Program-made: the position numbers and the translations under genes | Notes under the pieces: model-generated | Told to the model about the DNA's origin: nothing | Databases searched by the model: none | What the model saw: the letters and a program-made list of their open reading frames with translations, nothing else | From: Streptomyces microflavus | GTDB taxonomy: Bacteria; Actinomycetota; Actinomycetes; Streptomycetales; Streptomycetaceae | DNA length: 64,000 bases | Direction: 5' to 3' | Assembly (NCBI RefSeq): GCF_014650075.1 | Contig: NZ_BMUG01000008.1 | Coordinates: 372,001 to 436,000, forward strand | Shown: piece after piece, positions 32,473 to 40,826 of the stretch | Position numbering within the stretch: position 1 is the first letter of the stretch | Layout of the letters: each line of letters starts with the position of its first letter

Positions 32473-33095
32473 CGAACCCGAAGCCGGGCGACACCGCCCC
32501 GGAATCCAATCCCCGCTCCAAGTCGGTATCGGGGCGAGCAAGTTGGGGCGGAAGCATAGCTTCCGCCGATCCCGCCCCCGAGGGGGCGGGATCGGACCTG
32601 CACCGGGGGGCGCAGGTCCGTCAGGCTTCGACCGGGGGCGGATCGAAGCCGGGGCAGGAGGAGAAGCAGACGCAGCCGCGCAGCCGCCGAGAGCGCGCTC
32701 CGCGCTCCCGTCAGCGACCTCGTCAACCGCCCGAGAAGAAGCGCCTTCGCCAGCCCGCCACGCGATTCAACGAAGACGAGTACGCCCTGATCCGATCCGC
32801 CGCCGACCGCTGCAAGCTGTCGGTCGCCGGGTTCCTCGCCCGTGCCGCGCTCGCCGCCGCCCGCGACCTCGACCGAACCAGCGCCGAGATCGCCGACGAA
32901 CGCGAAGTGATCACCGCCCTGTTCGACAGCCGCCGTCGGCTCGGCTGGGCCGGCAGCAACCTCAACCAGGCAGTCAAGGCGCTCAACTCCGGCGCAGAGG
33001 CTCCCCAGCTCGAAGCGGCCATCGCCGCGGTACGGCGTGCCGCCGACACTGCCCACGAAGCCACGACACGGCTGATCAAGCAGAACGGATCATGA
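32469..33095 (+). CDS. MobC-like relaxosome accessory protein
   Basis: A 208-residue protein. The N-terminal half (to about residue 95) is a low-complexity basic stretch whose DNA is occupied by four hairpins. From about residue 96 comes a ribbon-helix-helix-like MobC region (ATRFNEDEYALIRSAADRCK, LSVAGFLARAALAAARDLDR) and the family GSNLNQAVKALNSG segment. MobC proteins bind oriT and help the relaxase to open it. The start overlaps the upstream small gene and the stop overlaps the relaxase ATG (ATGA), giving a tight mobilisation operon. Confidence 0.8.
   Translation: MTNPKPGDTAPESNPRSKSVSGRASWGGSIASADPAPEGAGSDLHRGAQVRQASTGGGSKPGQEEKQTQPRSRRERAPRSRQRPRQPPEKKRLRQPATRFNEDEYALIRSAADRCKLSVAGFLARAALAAARDLDRTSAEIADEREVITALFDSRRRLGWAGSNLNQAVKALNSGAEAPQLEAAIAAVRRAADTAHEATTRLIKQNGS
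32547..32650. other. Candidate origin of transfer: four consecutive perfect hairpins
   Basis: Four inverted repeats follow one another: GGCGGAAGC (32547-32555) with 32559-32567; a 13-bp arm CGATCCCGCCCCC (32567-32579) with 32582-32594; CGGACCTGC (32593-32601) with 32612-32620; and GGCTTCGA (32624-32631) with 32643-32650. All arms are perfect. They sit inside the 5' part of the MobC-like gene, just upstream of the relaxase, where oriT commonly lies. The nic site cannot be assigned. Confidence 0.6.
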
Positions 33096-34813
33096 TCCCC
33101 AGCGTCAACCCGTCAGGGTCAGACACCCGAGGTCTCCTGTACTACCTCTACGAGACCGGCAAGTACGAAGACCACACCGATCCCCACCTCGTCGCCTCCT
33201 TCGACGGCATGTCCCCCGACCCGGGCCGCGATCCGAACGCCACCCTCACCGACCTTGAGCAGCTCCTGGACCAGCCCGTGATGGCCCTCGCCCAGCGTGC
33301 CCGGCCGGTCAAGCACGTGTGGCATACCTCCGTACGCGCCGACCCGGGCGACCGGATCCTGTCCGACGAGGAGTGGGCCGGCATCGCCCGCCGCATCGTT
33401 GCCGCCACCGGCATCGATCCCGGCGAGGGACAGCCCGGCTGCCGCTGGGCCGCCGTACGGCACGCCGACGACCACATCCACATCGTCGCCACCCTCGTCA
33501 CCGAGGATGGCCACCGCCCCGACGACTTCCGCTCCGGCGCCCGCGCGCAGGCCGAAGCCCGGCTCATCGAGAAGGAACTCGGCCTCCACCAGGTGGCGCC
33601 CGGCGACGGCACCGCAGCGCAACGGCCCACCAAGGCTGAACTCCGCAAGGCGCAACGGCAGGGCCGCGAGCGCACCCCCCGCGAGGAACTGCGCGAAACC
33701 GTACGGCGCGCAGTGGCCGGCGCGACGAGTGACGAGGAATTCTTCGGCCGGCTCGCCGCAGCCGGTCTCCTGATCCGCAAGCGCACCGCCCCCTCCGGCG
33801 ACCTGCTCGGCTACAAGGTGGCCCTGGTCGGTGACGTCAACGCCCAGGGCGAGCCGGTGTTCTACCCCGGTGCCCGCCTCGCCCCCGACCTCTCGCTGCC
33901 CCGCATCCGCGAACGCTGGTCCTCTGACTCCGAGGCCCCCCACCACGCCCAGAACGACGAAACGAGCCGTACGGGACCGAGCGCTCCCGCTGAGGCACGG
34001 CGCGGCACGGCATCTGCCGTCTGGCAGGCCGTACTCGTCGTCGAGCACGGCGACGACGCCGTCGCCGCCGCCCACATCGCCGCCGCCGGTGAGATCCTCG
34101 ACGCCCTCGCGAAGACATCGGCCGGACACACCCGTCGCGAACTGCGCGACGCCGCGACGGCCTTCGAACGGGCTTCCCGCTCGCACGTCCGCGCCGTACG
34201 CGGGCACGATCGGGCACTGCGGCAGGCCGCCCGCGACCTCGTCCGGGGCGGGCCCGCTCTCGGCCGCGGGGAGGACGGCGCGACCACGGCGATGGCGATC
34301 GACATGCTGTTCTTCCTGATCTCCGCAGCCTCACACTGGCATGCACGGAAGGGCCACGCCCAGCAGGCCGCCGCAGCCCGACAGGCCGCCGAGCATCTCC
34401 GCAACGCCTACCGGACCGCCGCCGCCCATCCCCTCGCCGCACTCCACGAGCGTGGCCGTCATCTAGGCCGAGCGATGGCCGTACGGCAGGCCGCGGTCCT
34501 GCGGGACGCGGTACCGCAGCTCGCCGAACGGGTGCTCGACGAGCCGGGCTGGTACGCGCTCGCTGCGACTCTCGCCGATGTCGAAGCGGCCGGACACGAT
34601 CCGGTCGAGCTGCTGGGCGACGCCGCCGGGCGACGGGAGCTCGACACCGCCGAGTCGATCTCGGACGTTCTCGTCTGGCGGTTGCGCCGGGCTGCGGGCC
34701 TGCCTGCCGACACCAGCGACCAGCTGGGCGGTAGCCCCGGAGGAGGGCCCTCAGTGCCTGTGGTGGGCCAGCGGGCGTCGAAGCGGACCGAGCGTCGGCG
34801 GGGACGACCGTGA
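33092..34813 (+). CDS. Relaxase/mobilisation nuclease
   Basis: A 573-residue relaxase. The metal-binding HxDxHxH-like signature is visible as HADDHIHIVATLV (about residues 124-136), with an upstream VKHVWHTSVRADPG strand; a nucleophilic Tyr pair near the N-terminus (GLLYYLYETGKY) fits the family. The C-terminal half is helical and probably handles DNA or partner binding. It would nick oriT and pilot the transferred strand. It starts inside the stop of the MobC-like gene. No coupling ATPase (TraB/TraG/FtsK) is present in the window, so the element looks mobilisable rather than self-transmissible from this region alone. Confidence 0.85.
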   Translation: MIPSVNPSGSDTRGLLYYLYETGKYEDHTDPHLVASFDGMSPDPGRDPNATLTDLEQLLDQPVMALAQRARPVKHVWHTSVRADPGDRILSDEEWAGIARRIVAATGIDPGEGQPGCRWAAVRHADDHIHIVATLVTEDGHRPDDFRSGARAQAEARLIEKELGLHQVAPGDGTAAQRPTKAELRKAQRQGRERTPREELRETVRRAVAGATSDEEFFGRLAAAGLLIRKRTAPSGDLLGYKVALVGDVNAQGEPVFYPGARLAPDLSLPRIRERWSSDSEAPHHAQNDETSRTGPSAPAEARRGTASAVWQAVLVVEHGDDAVAAAHIAAAGEILDALAKTSAGHTRRELRDAATAFERASRSHVRAVRGHDRALRQAARDLVRGGPALGRGEDGATTAMAIDMLFFLISAASHWHARKGHAQQAAAARQAAEHLRNAYRTAAAHPLAALHERGRHLGRAMAVRQAAVLRDAVPQLAERVLDEPGWYALAATLADVEAAGHDPVELLGDAAGRRELDTAESISDVLVWRLRRAAGLPADTSDQLGGSPGGGPSVPVVGQRASKRTERRRGRP

Positions 34814-34898
34814 CTGTGAACTGTGTGAATTGAAGCCGGTGCGGGAGTTAGGGCACGATCATGTTGCGTGCAGGACAAAGCGAGGGAGGACGAGCAAG

Positions 34899-35342
34899 GT
34901 GTTCGAGCGAATACGTCGCCGCAAGGGGCCCAGTGAGATGGAGCGCCGGCACTTCGAGGTATGGGCGCGTCTGGAGGGCCAGGTGCCGCCAGAGGTGGAG
35001 CGGACACGAGCCGAGCTGCTGCGTGCCGCGGAACCGGCCGCGCAGGTGGACGACTTCCCCCCGCCGGAGCTGCGCGTCCCGAGCCACGACCAGCTGGACG
35101 GGAGGATGATGCCCTGGCCGTGGCCTATCGTCCTGGACGAGGAGCTGGTCGCCTGCGCCGAGTGCGGGACGTACCGGGACTGGCTCGTCCTCTCCACGCG
35201 CGACCAGGTCTGGCTGCGCTGCCGTGCAGGCCATCAACAGCACGAGCCGCGCCTCGACACGGCCTGGTACAACCGGAACGCCGGCCCCGCAGACGCGGCG
35301 CACGAGACGTTCGAGGACGGCCTCCGGCACCTCGGCCACTGA
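34899..35342 (+). CDS. Zinc-ribbon-containing protein of unknown function
   Basis: A 147-residue protein from a GTG at 34899 behind GGGAGGA. The N-terminus is basic and helical (FERIRRRKGPSEMERRHFEV). A putative zinc ribbon follows: CAECGTYRDWLVLSTRDQ followed by VWLRCRAGH, that is CxxC with Cys and His about 20 residues later. It lies after the relaxase gene but is separated from it by about 85 bp, so it may have its own promoter. No family is recognised. Confidence 0.6.
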   Translation: MFERIRRRKGPSEMERRHFEVWARLEGQVPPEVERTRAELLRAAEPAAQVDDFPPPELRVPSHDQLDGRMMPWPWPIVLDEELVACAECGTYRDWLVLSTRDQVWLRCRAGHQQHEPRLDTAWYNRNAGPADAAHETFEDGLRHLGH

Positions 35343-35420
35343 CCCCCACTCCTACGACCCCAACGGGCCCCTGGGCCCGTACTGCCCAACCGTCACCTAG
35401 CTCCAAGGGGTCAGACCTCC

Positions 35421-36110
35421 ATGCGCGTACGCGTCACCACGACCGCCCTCGGCATCACCGCCCTCGCCGTCCTCGCCCTGCCCGCCTGCTCCACCGATGC
35501 GAACCCCACCTCAACCTCCTCCTCGGCGGACAGCGGGAAGCCTGCCGCCGCCGACCAGGCCGAGGCTCCTCTCTCCTCCGCCTTGTTGGAGGAGCGTCTG
35601 CTCGACGAGACCGATCTCGGCAGCGGCTACACGCGCAAGCCCGAGCAGCCCGCCCAGCACGACGACGTCACCGTCCTCGGCTGCCCGGCGCTCAACGACC
35701 TCGGCGGCGCCGCGGCCACCGGAGGATCGCTCGACTTCACCCGACAGGCGAAGGCCACGTTCACCTACAACAGCGGCAGCTCCTCGGAGATCTCCGAGGA
35801 GCTGTACAGCGACGCACCCGCCAAGCTGTCCGCAGGTACCAGCCAAATCTTCGACGCGATGACCGGGTGCCCGGAATACCAGGTCCTCGTCGGCGACTCG
35901 GCGATCGACGTCACCACGCAGAAGGTGCCCGTACCGCCGCTCGGCGCCGAGCGGTGGAGCCAGCTGATGACCTTCTCCGCCGGCGGGCGCGACACCGTGG
36001 TGAAGCAGTCCGCGATCCGCGACGGCAGCGTGCTGGTCATCGTGTCCGGCTCGCCCGCCCTGGTGGACCGGCACATCGACAAGGCCCTCGCCAAGGCAGC
36101 TGACCGCTGA
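35421..36110 (+). CDS. Secreted lipoprotein of unknown function
   Basis: A 229-residue lipoprotein. The signal peptide (VTTTALGITALAVLAL) ends in the lipobox LPAC with Cys at about residue 26, predicting lipidation outside the membrane. A Ser/Thr-rich linker follows, then a globular region (LLEERLLDETDLGSGYTRKP; VTVLGCPALNDLGG) with a pair of Cys (GCPAL and TGCPEY) that may form a disulfide. It resembles small Streptomyces lipoproteins of unknown role. The ATG at 35421 follows CAAGGGG. Two hairpins downstream probably terminate it. Confidence 0.78.
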   Translation: MRVRVTTTALGITALAVLALPACSTDANPTSTSSSADSGKPAAADQAEAPLSSALLEERLLDETDLGSGYTRKPEQPAQHDDVTVLGCPALNDLGGAAATGGSLDFTRQAKATFTYNSGSSSEISEELYSDAPAKLSAGTSQIFDAMTGCPEYQVLVGDSAIDVTTQKVPVPPLGAERWSQLMTFSAGGRDTVVKQSAIRDGSVLVIVSGSPALVDRHIDKALAKAADR

Positions 36111-36128
36111 ACCTGAGAGGCTCCGCGT

Positions 36129-36157
36129 GCCCCGGCTTCCGCTCTGCGGGCCGGGGC
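36129..36157 (+). terminator. Hairpin after the lipoprotein gene
   Basis: An 8-bp perfect stem (GCCCCGGC with GCCGGGGC) and a 13-nt loop, 19 bp after the lipoprotein stop and followed by TCTGCTGTCC. It is a plausible terminator. Confidence 0.5.
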
Positions 36158-36218
36158 TCTGCTGTCCTCCACGAGGGCAGGACGGCTGCCCGCCGCAGTC
36201 CCTGTCGGCTGAGAAGCA

Positions 36219-36255
36219 CGCAGCCCGGCCCCCTGGTGGAGGAGGCCGGGCTGCG
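36219..36255. terminator. GC-rich hairpin between convergent genes
   Basis: A 12-bp perfect stem (CGCAGCCCGGCC with GGCCGGGCTGCG) and a 13-nt loop. It lies between the lipoprotein gene and the convergent DUF317 gene and could stop transcription from either side. No gene was seen in 36111-36447. Confidence 0.6.
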
Positions 36256-36447
36256 CTGGTCGGACACCGGTCGCTTCGACGCACTGCCGGTGTGCTCACG
36301 GATTAGGCGAGGCGGGCGGGCCCGGGGGCGCCATTCCGACGGTGGTTGGGCTCAAGGGCCCGGGGCTGTCTTCGGGCGTACCAAGGGCCGCCCGCCTCTC
36401 CCGCTCTGGCCGAGAGCGGGGGCCTCCACCGCCCTACGGTGCACACC

Positions 36448-37248
36448 TCAACTCGCGGGAGCCCGAAGAAGTCGGTCCCGCGTGCTCTCGGGAAGGACCC
36501 GGCGAAGGACGGGCGCGCTGGAGCTGAGCGCCTGAGCGAACGAGGCGACGAGGTCGTGCGGCACTCCGGCGCTGAAGGACACGACCCACAGGAGGGACTC
36601 TCCCATTACCGGCTCGGAGAACGCCTGCCATCCCAGGGGGCCCATGTCATCGGCTTGCAAGGTCAGGGCACGGGGGTCACCGTCCTGGATGAGGGGTGGC
36701 ACCTCGCCGAGGCTGATCTGGGTCGTGAGGGTGGCGTCCAGCGCCCGGGCACCGGGTTGGTCGTGGTCTCGGAACCATCCGCGCGCAGTCACCGCCTCCA
36801 GGACCAGCTCGGGGTCGCCGACCGGGAAAACGGGCTCGTCGCGTGCGTCGAGGGCGAGGAGGAAGTCGACGAGGACTTCGCCCGGGATGTCGAGGGTGAA
36901 GGAGGCCGTCCACTCGGCGAGCGGGGAGCTGGTGTCCGAGCGAGCGGAGACCTGCCAGGCGACCGGGCGCGCGCCCAGCTCCAGCGGCTCGTCCGGCAGC
37001 GACCATTGGGCCCACCGGAGGGTGTCCGGGCTGATGTGCAGGACGGTGCTGCGCAGGACCATGCGGTCCTCCTCCGCCTCCTCCGGCATGCGTCGTCCGC
37101 GGACGATCGTCAGGCTCGACCAGCCGAGTCCGGCAAGGGCGTCCGCGACGGTGTCGTAAAGACGTCCGTCATCCCCGGCGAGGTGGCGGGGGCCGACCCA
37201 GTATGCGGACGGGTCGTGCGGGTGATCGGGGTACAGGGGCGCCTCCAG
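36448..37248 (-). CDS. DUF317-type protein
   Basis: About 266 residues with two DUF317-like repeats: SAYWVGPRHLAGDDGRLYDT near the start and QVSARSDTSSPLAEWTASFT then PGEVLVDFLLALDARDEPVF in the middle. DUF317 proteins are abundant in Streptomyces and of unknown function. The start is uncertain: the frame has no ATG, GTG or TTG close to the conserved region, and the CTG at 37248, 3 bp after the upstream stop, is the best placed codon. A frameshift near the 5' end is another explanation. Confidence 0.65.
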   Translation of the reverse strand: MEAPLYPDHPHDPSAYWVGPRHLAGDDGRLYDTVADALAGLGWSSLTIVRGRRMPEEAEEDRMVLRSTVLHISPDTLRWAQWSLPDEPLELGARPVAWQVSARSDTSSPLAEWTASFTLDIPGEVLVDFLLALDARDEPVFPVGDPELVLEAVTARGWFRDHDQPGARALDATLTTQISLGEVPPLIQDGDPRALTLQADDMGPLGWQAFSEPVMGESLLWVVSFSAGVPHDLVASFAQALSSSAPVLRRVLPESTRDRLLRAPAS

Positions 37249-37250
37249 AT

Positions 37251-37544
37251 CTAGGTGCGGTTCGCGCCGGCGGAGCGGCGGGCGCGGCGTGGGGGTGGCT
37301 GGACGGGAGAGTGCCAGGCCAGCTTGACGGCGACGTCGGGCGGGAGATGCCCGAGCTGTGTGTCTGCGTCCCGCCCCTCGGCGAGGTAGACGACGGGGCG
37401 GCCAGTCTCGTCCGCGGACTGGATGAGCTGGTGCGGACGATGGGCCATCGGGAAGAACGGGTTCATCGCCAGGCGCAGCCTGGCGTGTGGATCGCAGGCG
37501 GACAGCAGCTCGATCGCTTCGCCAACGGTCATTTCCTTGCCCAC
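37251..37544 (-). CDS. Small protein between two DUF317 genes
   Basis: A protein of 97 residues from GTG 37544 (AAGGAGG 9 bases upstream), or 93 residues from an ATG at 37532 that overlaps the upstream stop as ATGA. It contains TVGEAIELLSACDPHARLRL, PFFPMAHRPHQLIQSADETG and a short strand VVYLAEG, then a Pro/Arg-rich tail. It is probably a small alpha/beta accessory of the DUF317 operon. The family is common beside DUF317 genes but its function is unknown. Confidence 0.65.
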   Translation of the reverse strand: MGKEMTVGEAIELLSACDPHARLRLAMNPFFPMAHRPHQLIQSADETGRPVVYLAEGRDADTQLGHLPPDVAVKLAWHSPVQPPPRRARRSAGANRT

Positions 37545-37969
37545 TGCGAAGGGCCTCCTTGTGCTGGGGAACGAGGCTGAGATGCGCGCGCCCCGGAGTT
37601 CGAGGCGTCGACGGGCCGGGCGGTCTCCAGGACGCGGGCCACGGCGGCGGCAACGACGGCAGCCGGCGTCTCCCGGTCGAAGGATGCCTGGTATCCGGGC
37701 TCGTCTCCGGTACCGGTGACGACGAGCTTCCATCCTTCTCTCGGGGAGCCCCGGCGGCCCTTGGGATACCAGCCAAGGTAGAAGCGGCCGTCCTTGCTGG
37801 CGACGTGAACGTCGGCGCGATCATCCACGATGAAGTGGAAGTCCTTGGCGCGGAAGAGATCCGTCACATCGCACGGCTGGCCAGGGCCGAGCGACCATTC
37901 ATGCAGACGGAGGTCCTCAATCGTGGTGGCGAATCCATAGGGGCGGGTCGTCGCCACAGTCACGGGCAT
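37529..37969 (-). CDS. DUF317-type protein, short form
   Basis: A 146-residue protein with one DUF317-like domain (FHFIVDDRADVHVASKDGRF, YLGWYPKGRRGSPREGWKLV) and an Ala-rich helix (DRETPAAVVAAAVARVLETA). The ATG at 37969 has GAGAGG directly upstream. It heads a three-gene - strand operon with the two genes downstream. The Tn7-like transposon lies 107 bp upstream of its start and may have separated it from its original promoter. Confidence 0.65.
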   Translation of the reverse strand: MPVTVATTRPYGFATTIEDLRLHEWSLGPGQPCDVTDLFRAKDFHFIVDDRADVHVASKDGRFYLGWYPKGRRGSPREGWKLVVTGTGDEPGYQASFDRETPAAVVAAAVARVLETARPVDASNSGARASQPRSPAQGGPSQWARK

Positions 37970-38068
37970 CACCTCTCTGACCTGTGGTTTTCCGGGACGG
38001 TCGTCTACGTTGACATGCCCCTGACCTCGTTGGCCAGTCTTTCCGCGATCTTTCATGTCTGCCCCCGG

Positions 38069-38076
38069 CGAACTGC
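38069..38076 (+). repeat. Flanking direct repeat of the transposon (left copy)
   Basis: CGAACTGC, immediately before the left terminal TGTCCTTTG. The identical octamer directly follows the right end at 44691-44698. It is probably the target-site duplication. If the duplication is only 5 bp (CGAAC), the other three matching bases would be chance. Confidence 0.75.
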
Positions 38077-38081
38077 TGTCC

Positions 38082-38151
38082 TTTGTCATCCAATCGAGGC
38101 GTTTGACAGCGAACTCAGTCGTTTCGGCTTTTCTGACAGTGAATCTAGTCG
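38082..38151 (+). repeat. Left-end transposase-binding repeats (three copies)
   Basis: Three 20-bp related repeats in the same orientation: 38082-38101, 38102-38121 and 38132-38151. The middle copy reads TTTGACAGCGAACTCAGTCG. They are arranged like TnsB-binding sites of Tn7-like elements. They end 27 bp before the tnsA ATG, so TnsB binding could also repress the operon. Confidence 0.75.
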
Positions 38152-38178
38152 GAGGGGCGATCACGCTGGGGGTGTCGA

Positions 38179-38937
38179 ATGCCGGAATCGACAGGGGTGG
38201 AGAGCACCGCCCCGTACGTCGAGGTGTCGTGTCGTACGGACGACAAGCGCGGGAGTAAGCGACGTCGTCCGTTGCTGGACTGCGCGACGGACAGGTTCGA
38301 AGACGCGGTGCCGGTCCGGCCGTTTCGGTGGTCGTGGGGTGGGCGCCATTTCCCCGGGTGGTACTGGGCTGCGACAACAGGACAGCACGTCGGTTTCGAG
38401 TCGTGGTTGGAACGGGACCGGCTGGTGCTCATGGACTTCGATCCTGCGGTGGTGGGGATGGCGTCCCAACCGTTCTGGCTGCACTGGCACGACGGAGAGC
38501 GTGAACGCCGGCATGCCCCAGACTTCTTCGTACGCAGGGCCGACGGTTCGGCGGCAGTCGTCGATGTCCGCGCCGACGACTGGATCGCTCCACGGGACGC
38601 CGAAGCATTCGACTTGACGCGCCGGGCCTGCGCGGAAGTTGGCTGGACGTTCGAGCGGGTGGGGACGCCGAAGGCAGTGCTACTGGCGAATGTCCGGTGG
38701 CTGTCGCGCTACCGCCATCCCCGCTGCCGACGGGAGCCAGTCACTGCGCGGCTGCTGGACGTCTTCTCGCAGCCGGGGCCGCTGATGGCCGGGGCTGATA
38801 CGGCCGGCGACCGGCTCGCAACACTGCCCGTGTTGTTCCACCTCTTGTGGAAACACGAGGTGTCGGCCGAGCAGATGGACATTGAACTGCTCGGGCCGCG
38901 CACGGTCGTGCGCCGGGCTGTAGGGAAGGCCGGATGA
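38179..38937 (+). CDS. tnsA: TnsA-like endonuclease
   Basis: A 252-residue protein and the heteromeric-transposase endonuclease that cuts the non-transferred strand in Tn7-like systems. The restriction-nuclease-like core is visible: a Glu in FESWLERDRLVLMDFDP, an Asp in HAPDFFVRRADG, and VVDVRADDW at the position of the usual VxVK; here Lys is replaced by Arg, which might alter activity. The C-terminal helical part probably contacts TnsC. The ATG at 38179 lies behind GGGGGTG. The stop overlaps the tnsB start (ATGA). Confidence 0.8.
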   Translation: MPESTGVESTAPYVEVSCRTDDKRGSKRRRPLLDCATDRFEDAVPVRPFRWSWGGRHFPGWYWAATTGQHVGFESWLERDRLVLMDFDPAVVGMASQPFWLHWHDGERERRHAPDFFVRRADGSAAVVDVRADDWIAPRDAEAFDLTRRACAEVGWTFERVGTPKAVLLANVRWLSRYRHPRCRREPVTARLLDVFSQPGPLMAGADTAGDRLATLPVLFHLLWKHEVSAEQMDIELLGPRTVVRRAVGKAG

Positions 38938-40826
38938 CCAGCGAGGAGCGTCGGGTCCCGCCGACGGCGCGGATCGCGGAGTTCCCTAAGAGGGCTGCTG
39001 ATCAGGCCCGTTGGTGGGAAGGACACATCCTGGAGGTGCTGCACGGACTGCCGCCGGATGCACCCCACGGGGCAGTGCCGCGACCGGAGTTCGACCCTCG
39101 GCAATGTTGCCTGGCCGAGCGGGAGCGGGCCAAGGCCGCCGAGCTGACAGCAGCGGGCCATCGGATGACGGCCAGCGGAGTCAAGCAGCGGCGCCAGCGT
39201 TATCAGCGCGACGGTCTGGTCGGGCTGGCGGACGGGCGGTCGGCCAAGAAGCTGCCGGACTTCGGCCAGATTTCCCCGTTGGTGGTCGAGGCGATGAGGC
39301 AGGCGATCGCTGAGACGACCGATGCCTCCTCGCGGACGGTCCGGTTCACCATTTGGCGGACGAAGGAGATCCTGGCGTCCCGCGACGATGCCGCCGGCAT
39401 CGAATTGCCCACGGAGCGCACGCTTTATCGTCTGTTCGACAAGTTGGCGGTCGGCACGCACGCGACCGGTTCGGCGAGGACACGGCGCTCGTTGCTGGCG
39501 CGTCCGGCCGGCCCGTTCGGGGAAGTTCCGGCTATCGCGCCGGGCGAGCTGATGCAGATCGACTCCACTCCGTTGGACGTGTTGGTACGGCTGGATGACG
39601 GCATCGCGGAGAAGGTCGAGTTGACCGCGCTGGTCGACATCGCGTCCAGGTCGATCACGGCGGCAGTGCTGCGTCCGACAACGAAGGCAGCCGACGCCTC
39701 CGCCCTCCTAGCCCGCAGCATCACACCGGAGACGATGCGGCCGGGCTGGCCACAGGCGCTGCGGATGTCCCGGTCGGTCATGCCGCACCGGCGGCTGCTG
39801 GCCCTGGACGAGAGGCTGGAGCAGGCGGCGGCGCGGCCGGTGATCGTTCCAGAGACGATTGTCTGCGATCACGGAAAGGTGTTCATCTCGCACAACTTCC
39901 GTGCCTCCTGCCGCTTCTTGGGCGTCTCGCTTCAGCCGACGCACAAGGCGTCGCCCTTCGAGAAGGGTGTGATCGAGAAGACGCTGGGATCGGTGGCAAC
40001 GCTCTTCGCGCAGTTCGTCGCGGGGTATACCGGCCGCTCGGTCGACCGCCGTGGCCGACATGTGGAGGACGGACCGCTGTGGTCCTTGCCCGAGCTGCAG
40101 GATCTGCTGGACGAGTGGATCGTCACGGTGTGGCAGAACCGGCGCCACGACGCGCTGCGCGATCCCAGCTCGCCGAAGCGGGCGTTCTCGCCGAACGAGA
40201 AGTACGCGATGCTGCTGGAGTCGTGTGGCTACGTTCCGGCCCCGTTGAGCGGTGAGGACTACGTCGAGTTGCTGCCGGAGCGGTGGCACGCGATCAACTC
40301 ATACGGCATCCGGATCAAGCACCGCACCTACGACAGCCCGGAGTTGAACCCGCTGCGTCGTCAGCACTCCGGGGTCGCGGAGAGGAAGGGCTTGTGGGAG
40401 GTCCACTACGACCCCTATGACATCTCGCGGATCTGGGTACGCGACCGCCGAGGCGAAAGGGACCGGTGGATCACCTTGTTCTGGCGGCACCTGCACCGCG
40501 TCGGCGTCCCGTTCGGCGAGATGGCCTGGGACCACGCCCGCCAGCAGAATCCGAACGGCAGCGAAACCCAGATCGCGGAAGCGGCAGCCGCCCTGCTCAA
40601 GCGCGCCCACAACGGCCCTACCGGCGAGGAGCGCCCTCCGGGCAAACGGTCAAGGAAGGATCGCCGGGTCGCAGCCCGCACCCGAGCGACCGCCCCGAGC
40701 CAGAAAATCCCTGATCCACCGGCCGAGAGCGAGCCCATGGACGAGGACACGACCGACTCCGCGCTGGCAGAGGTCATCCCACTGGGCCTGTTTGACCCGC
40801 TGGCCGATCCTTGGAGGCGCACGTGA
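38934..40826 (+). CDS. tnsB: TnsB/TniA-like DDE transposase
   Basis: A 630-residue DDE transposase. The N-terminal part has helix-turn-helix-like DNA-binding segments (SGVKQRRQRYQRDGLVGLAD). The catalytic core shows the first Asp in GELMQIDSTPLDVL, the second in VCDHGKVFISHN, and the Glu in KGVIEKTLGS. A Mu-type beta-barrel C-terminal domain (YDPYDISRIWVRD) and a basic tail follow, the latter probably binding TnsC. It joins transposon ends to target DNA. It overlaps its neighbours by 4 bp on both sides. Confidence 0.9.
   Translation: MTSEERRVPPTARIAEFPKRAADQARWWEGHILEVLHGLPPDAPHGAVPRPEFDPRQCCLAERERAKAAELTAAGHRMTASGVKQRRQRYQRDGLVGLADGRSAKKLPDFGQISPLVVEAMRQAIAETTDASSRTVRFTIWRTKEILASRDDAAGIELPTERTLYRLFDKLAVGTHATGSARTRRSLLARPAGPFGEVPAIAPGELMQIDSTPLDVLVRLDDGIAEKVELTALVDIASRSITAAVLRPTTKAADASALLARSITPETMRPGWPQALRMSRSVMPHRRLLALDERLEQAAARPVIVPETIVCDHGKVFISHNFRASCRFLGVSLQPTHKASPFEKGVIEKTLGSVATLFAQFVAGYTGRSVDRRGRHVEDGPLWSLPELQDLLDEWIVTVWQNRRHDALRDPSSPKRAFSPNEKYAMLLESCGYVPAPLSGEDYVELLPERWHAINSYGIRIKHRTYDSPELNPLRRQHSGVAERKGLWEVHYDPYDISRIWVRDRRGERDRWITLFWRHLHRVGVPFGEMAWDHARQQNPNGSETQIAEAAAALLKRAHNGPTGEERPPGKRSRKDRRVAARTRATAPSQKIPDPPAESEPMDEDTTDSALAEVIPLGLFDPLADPWRRT

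Noticed and set aside
38055..38258. A + strand frame starting at 38055 that crosses the left transposon end
   Set aside because: It runs through the transposase-binding repeats and is ended by transposon sequence; any original 20-codon frame across the target site lacks a ribosome-binding site.
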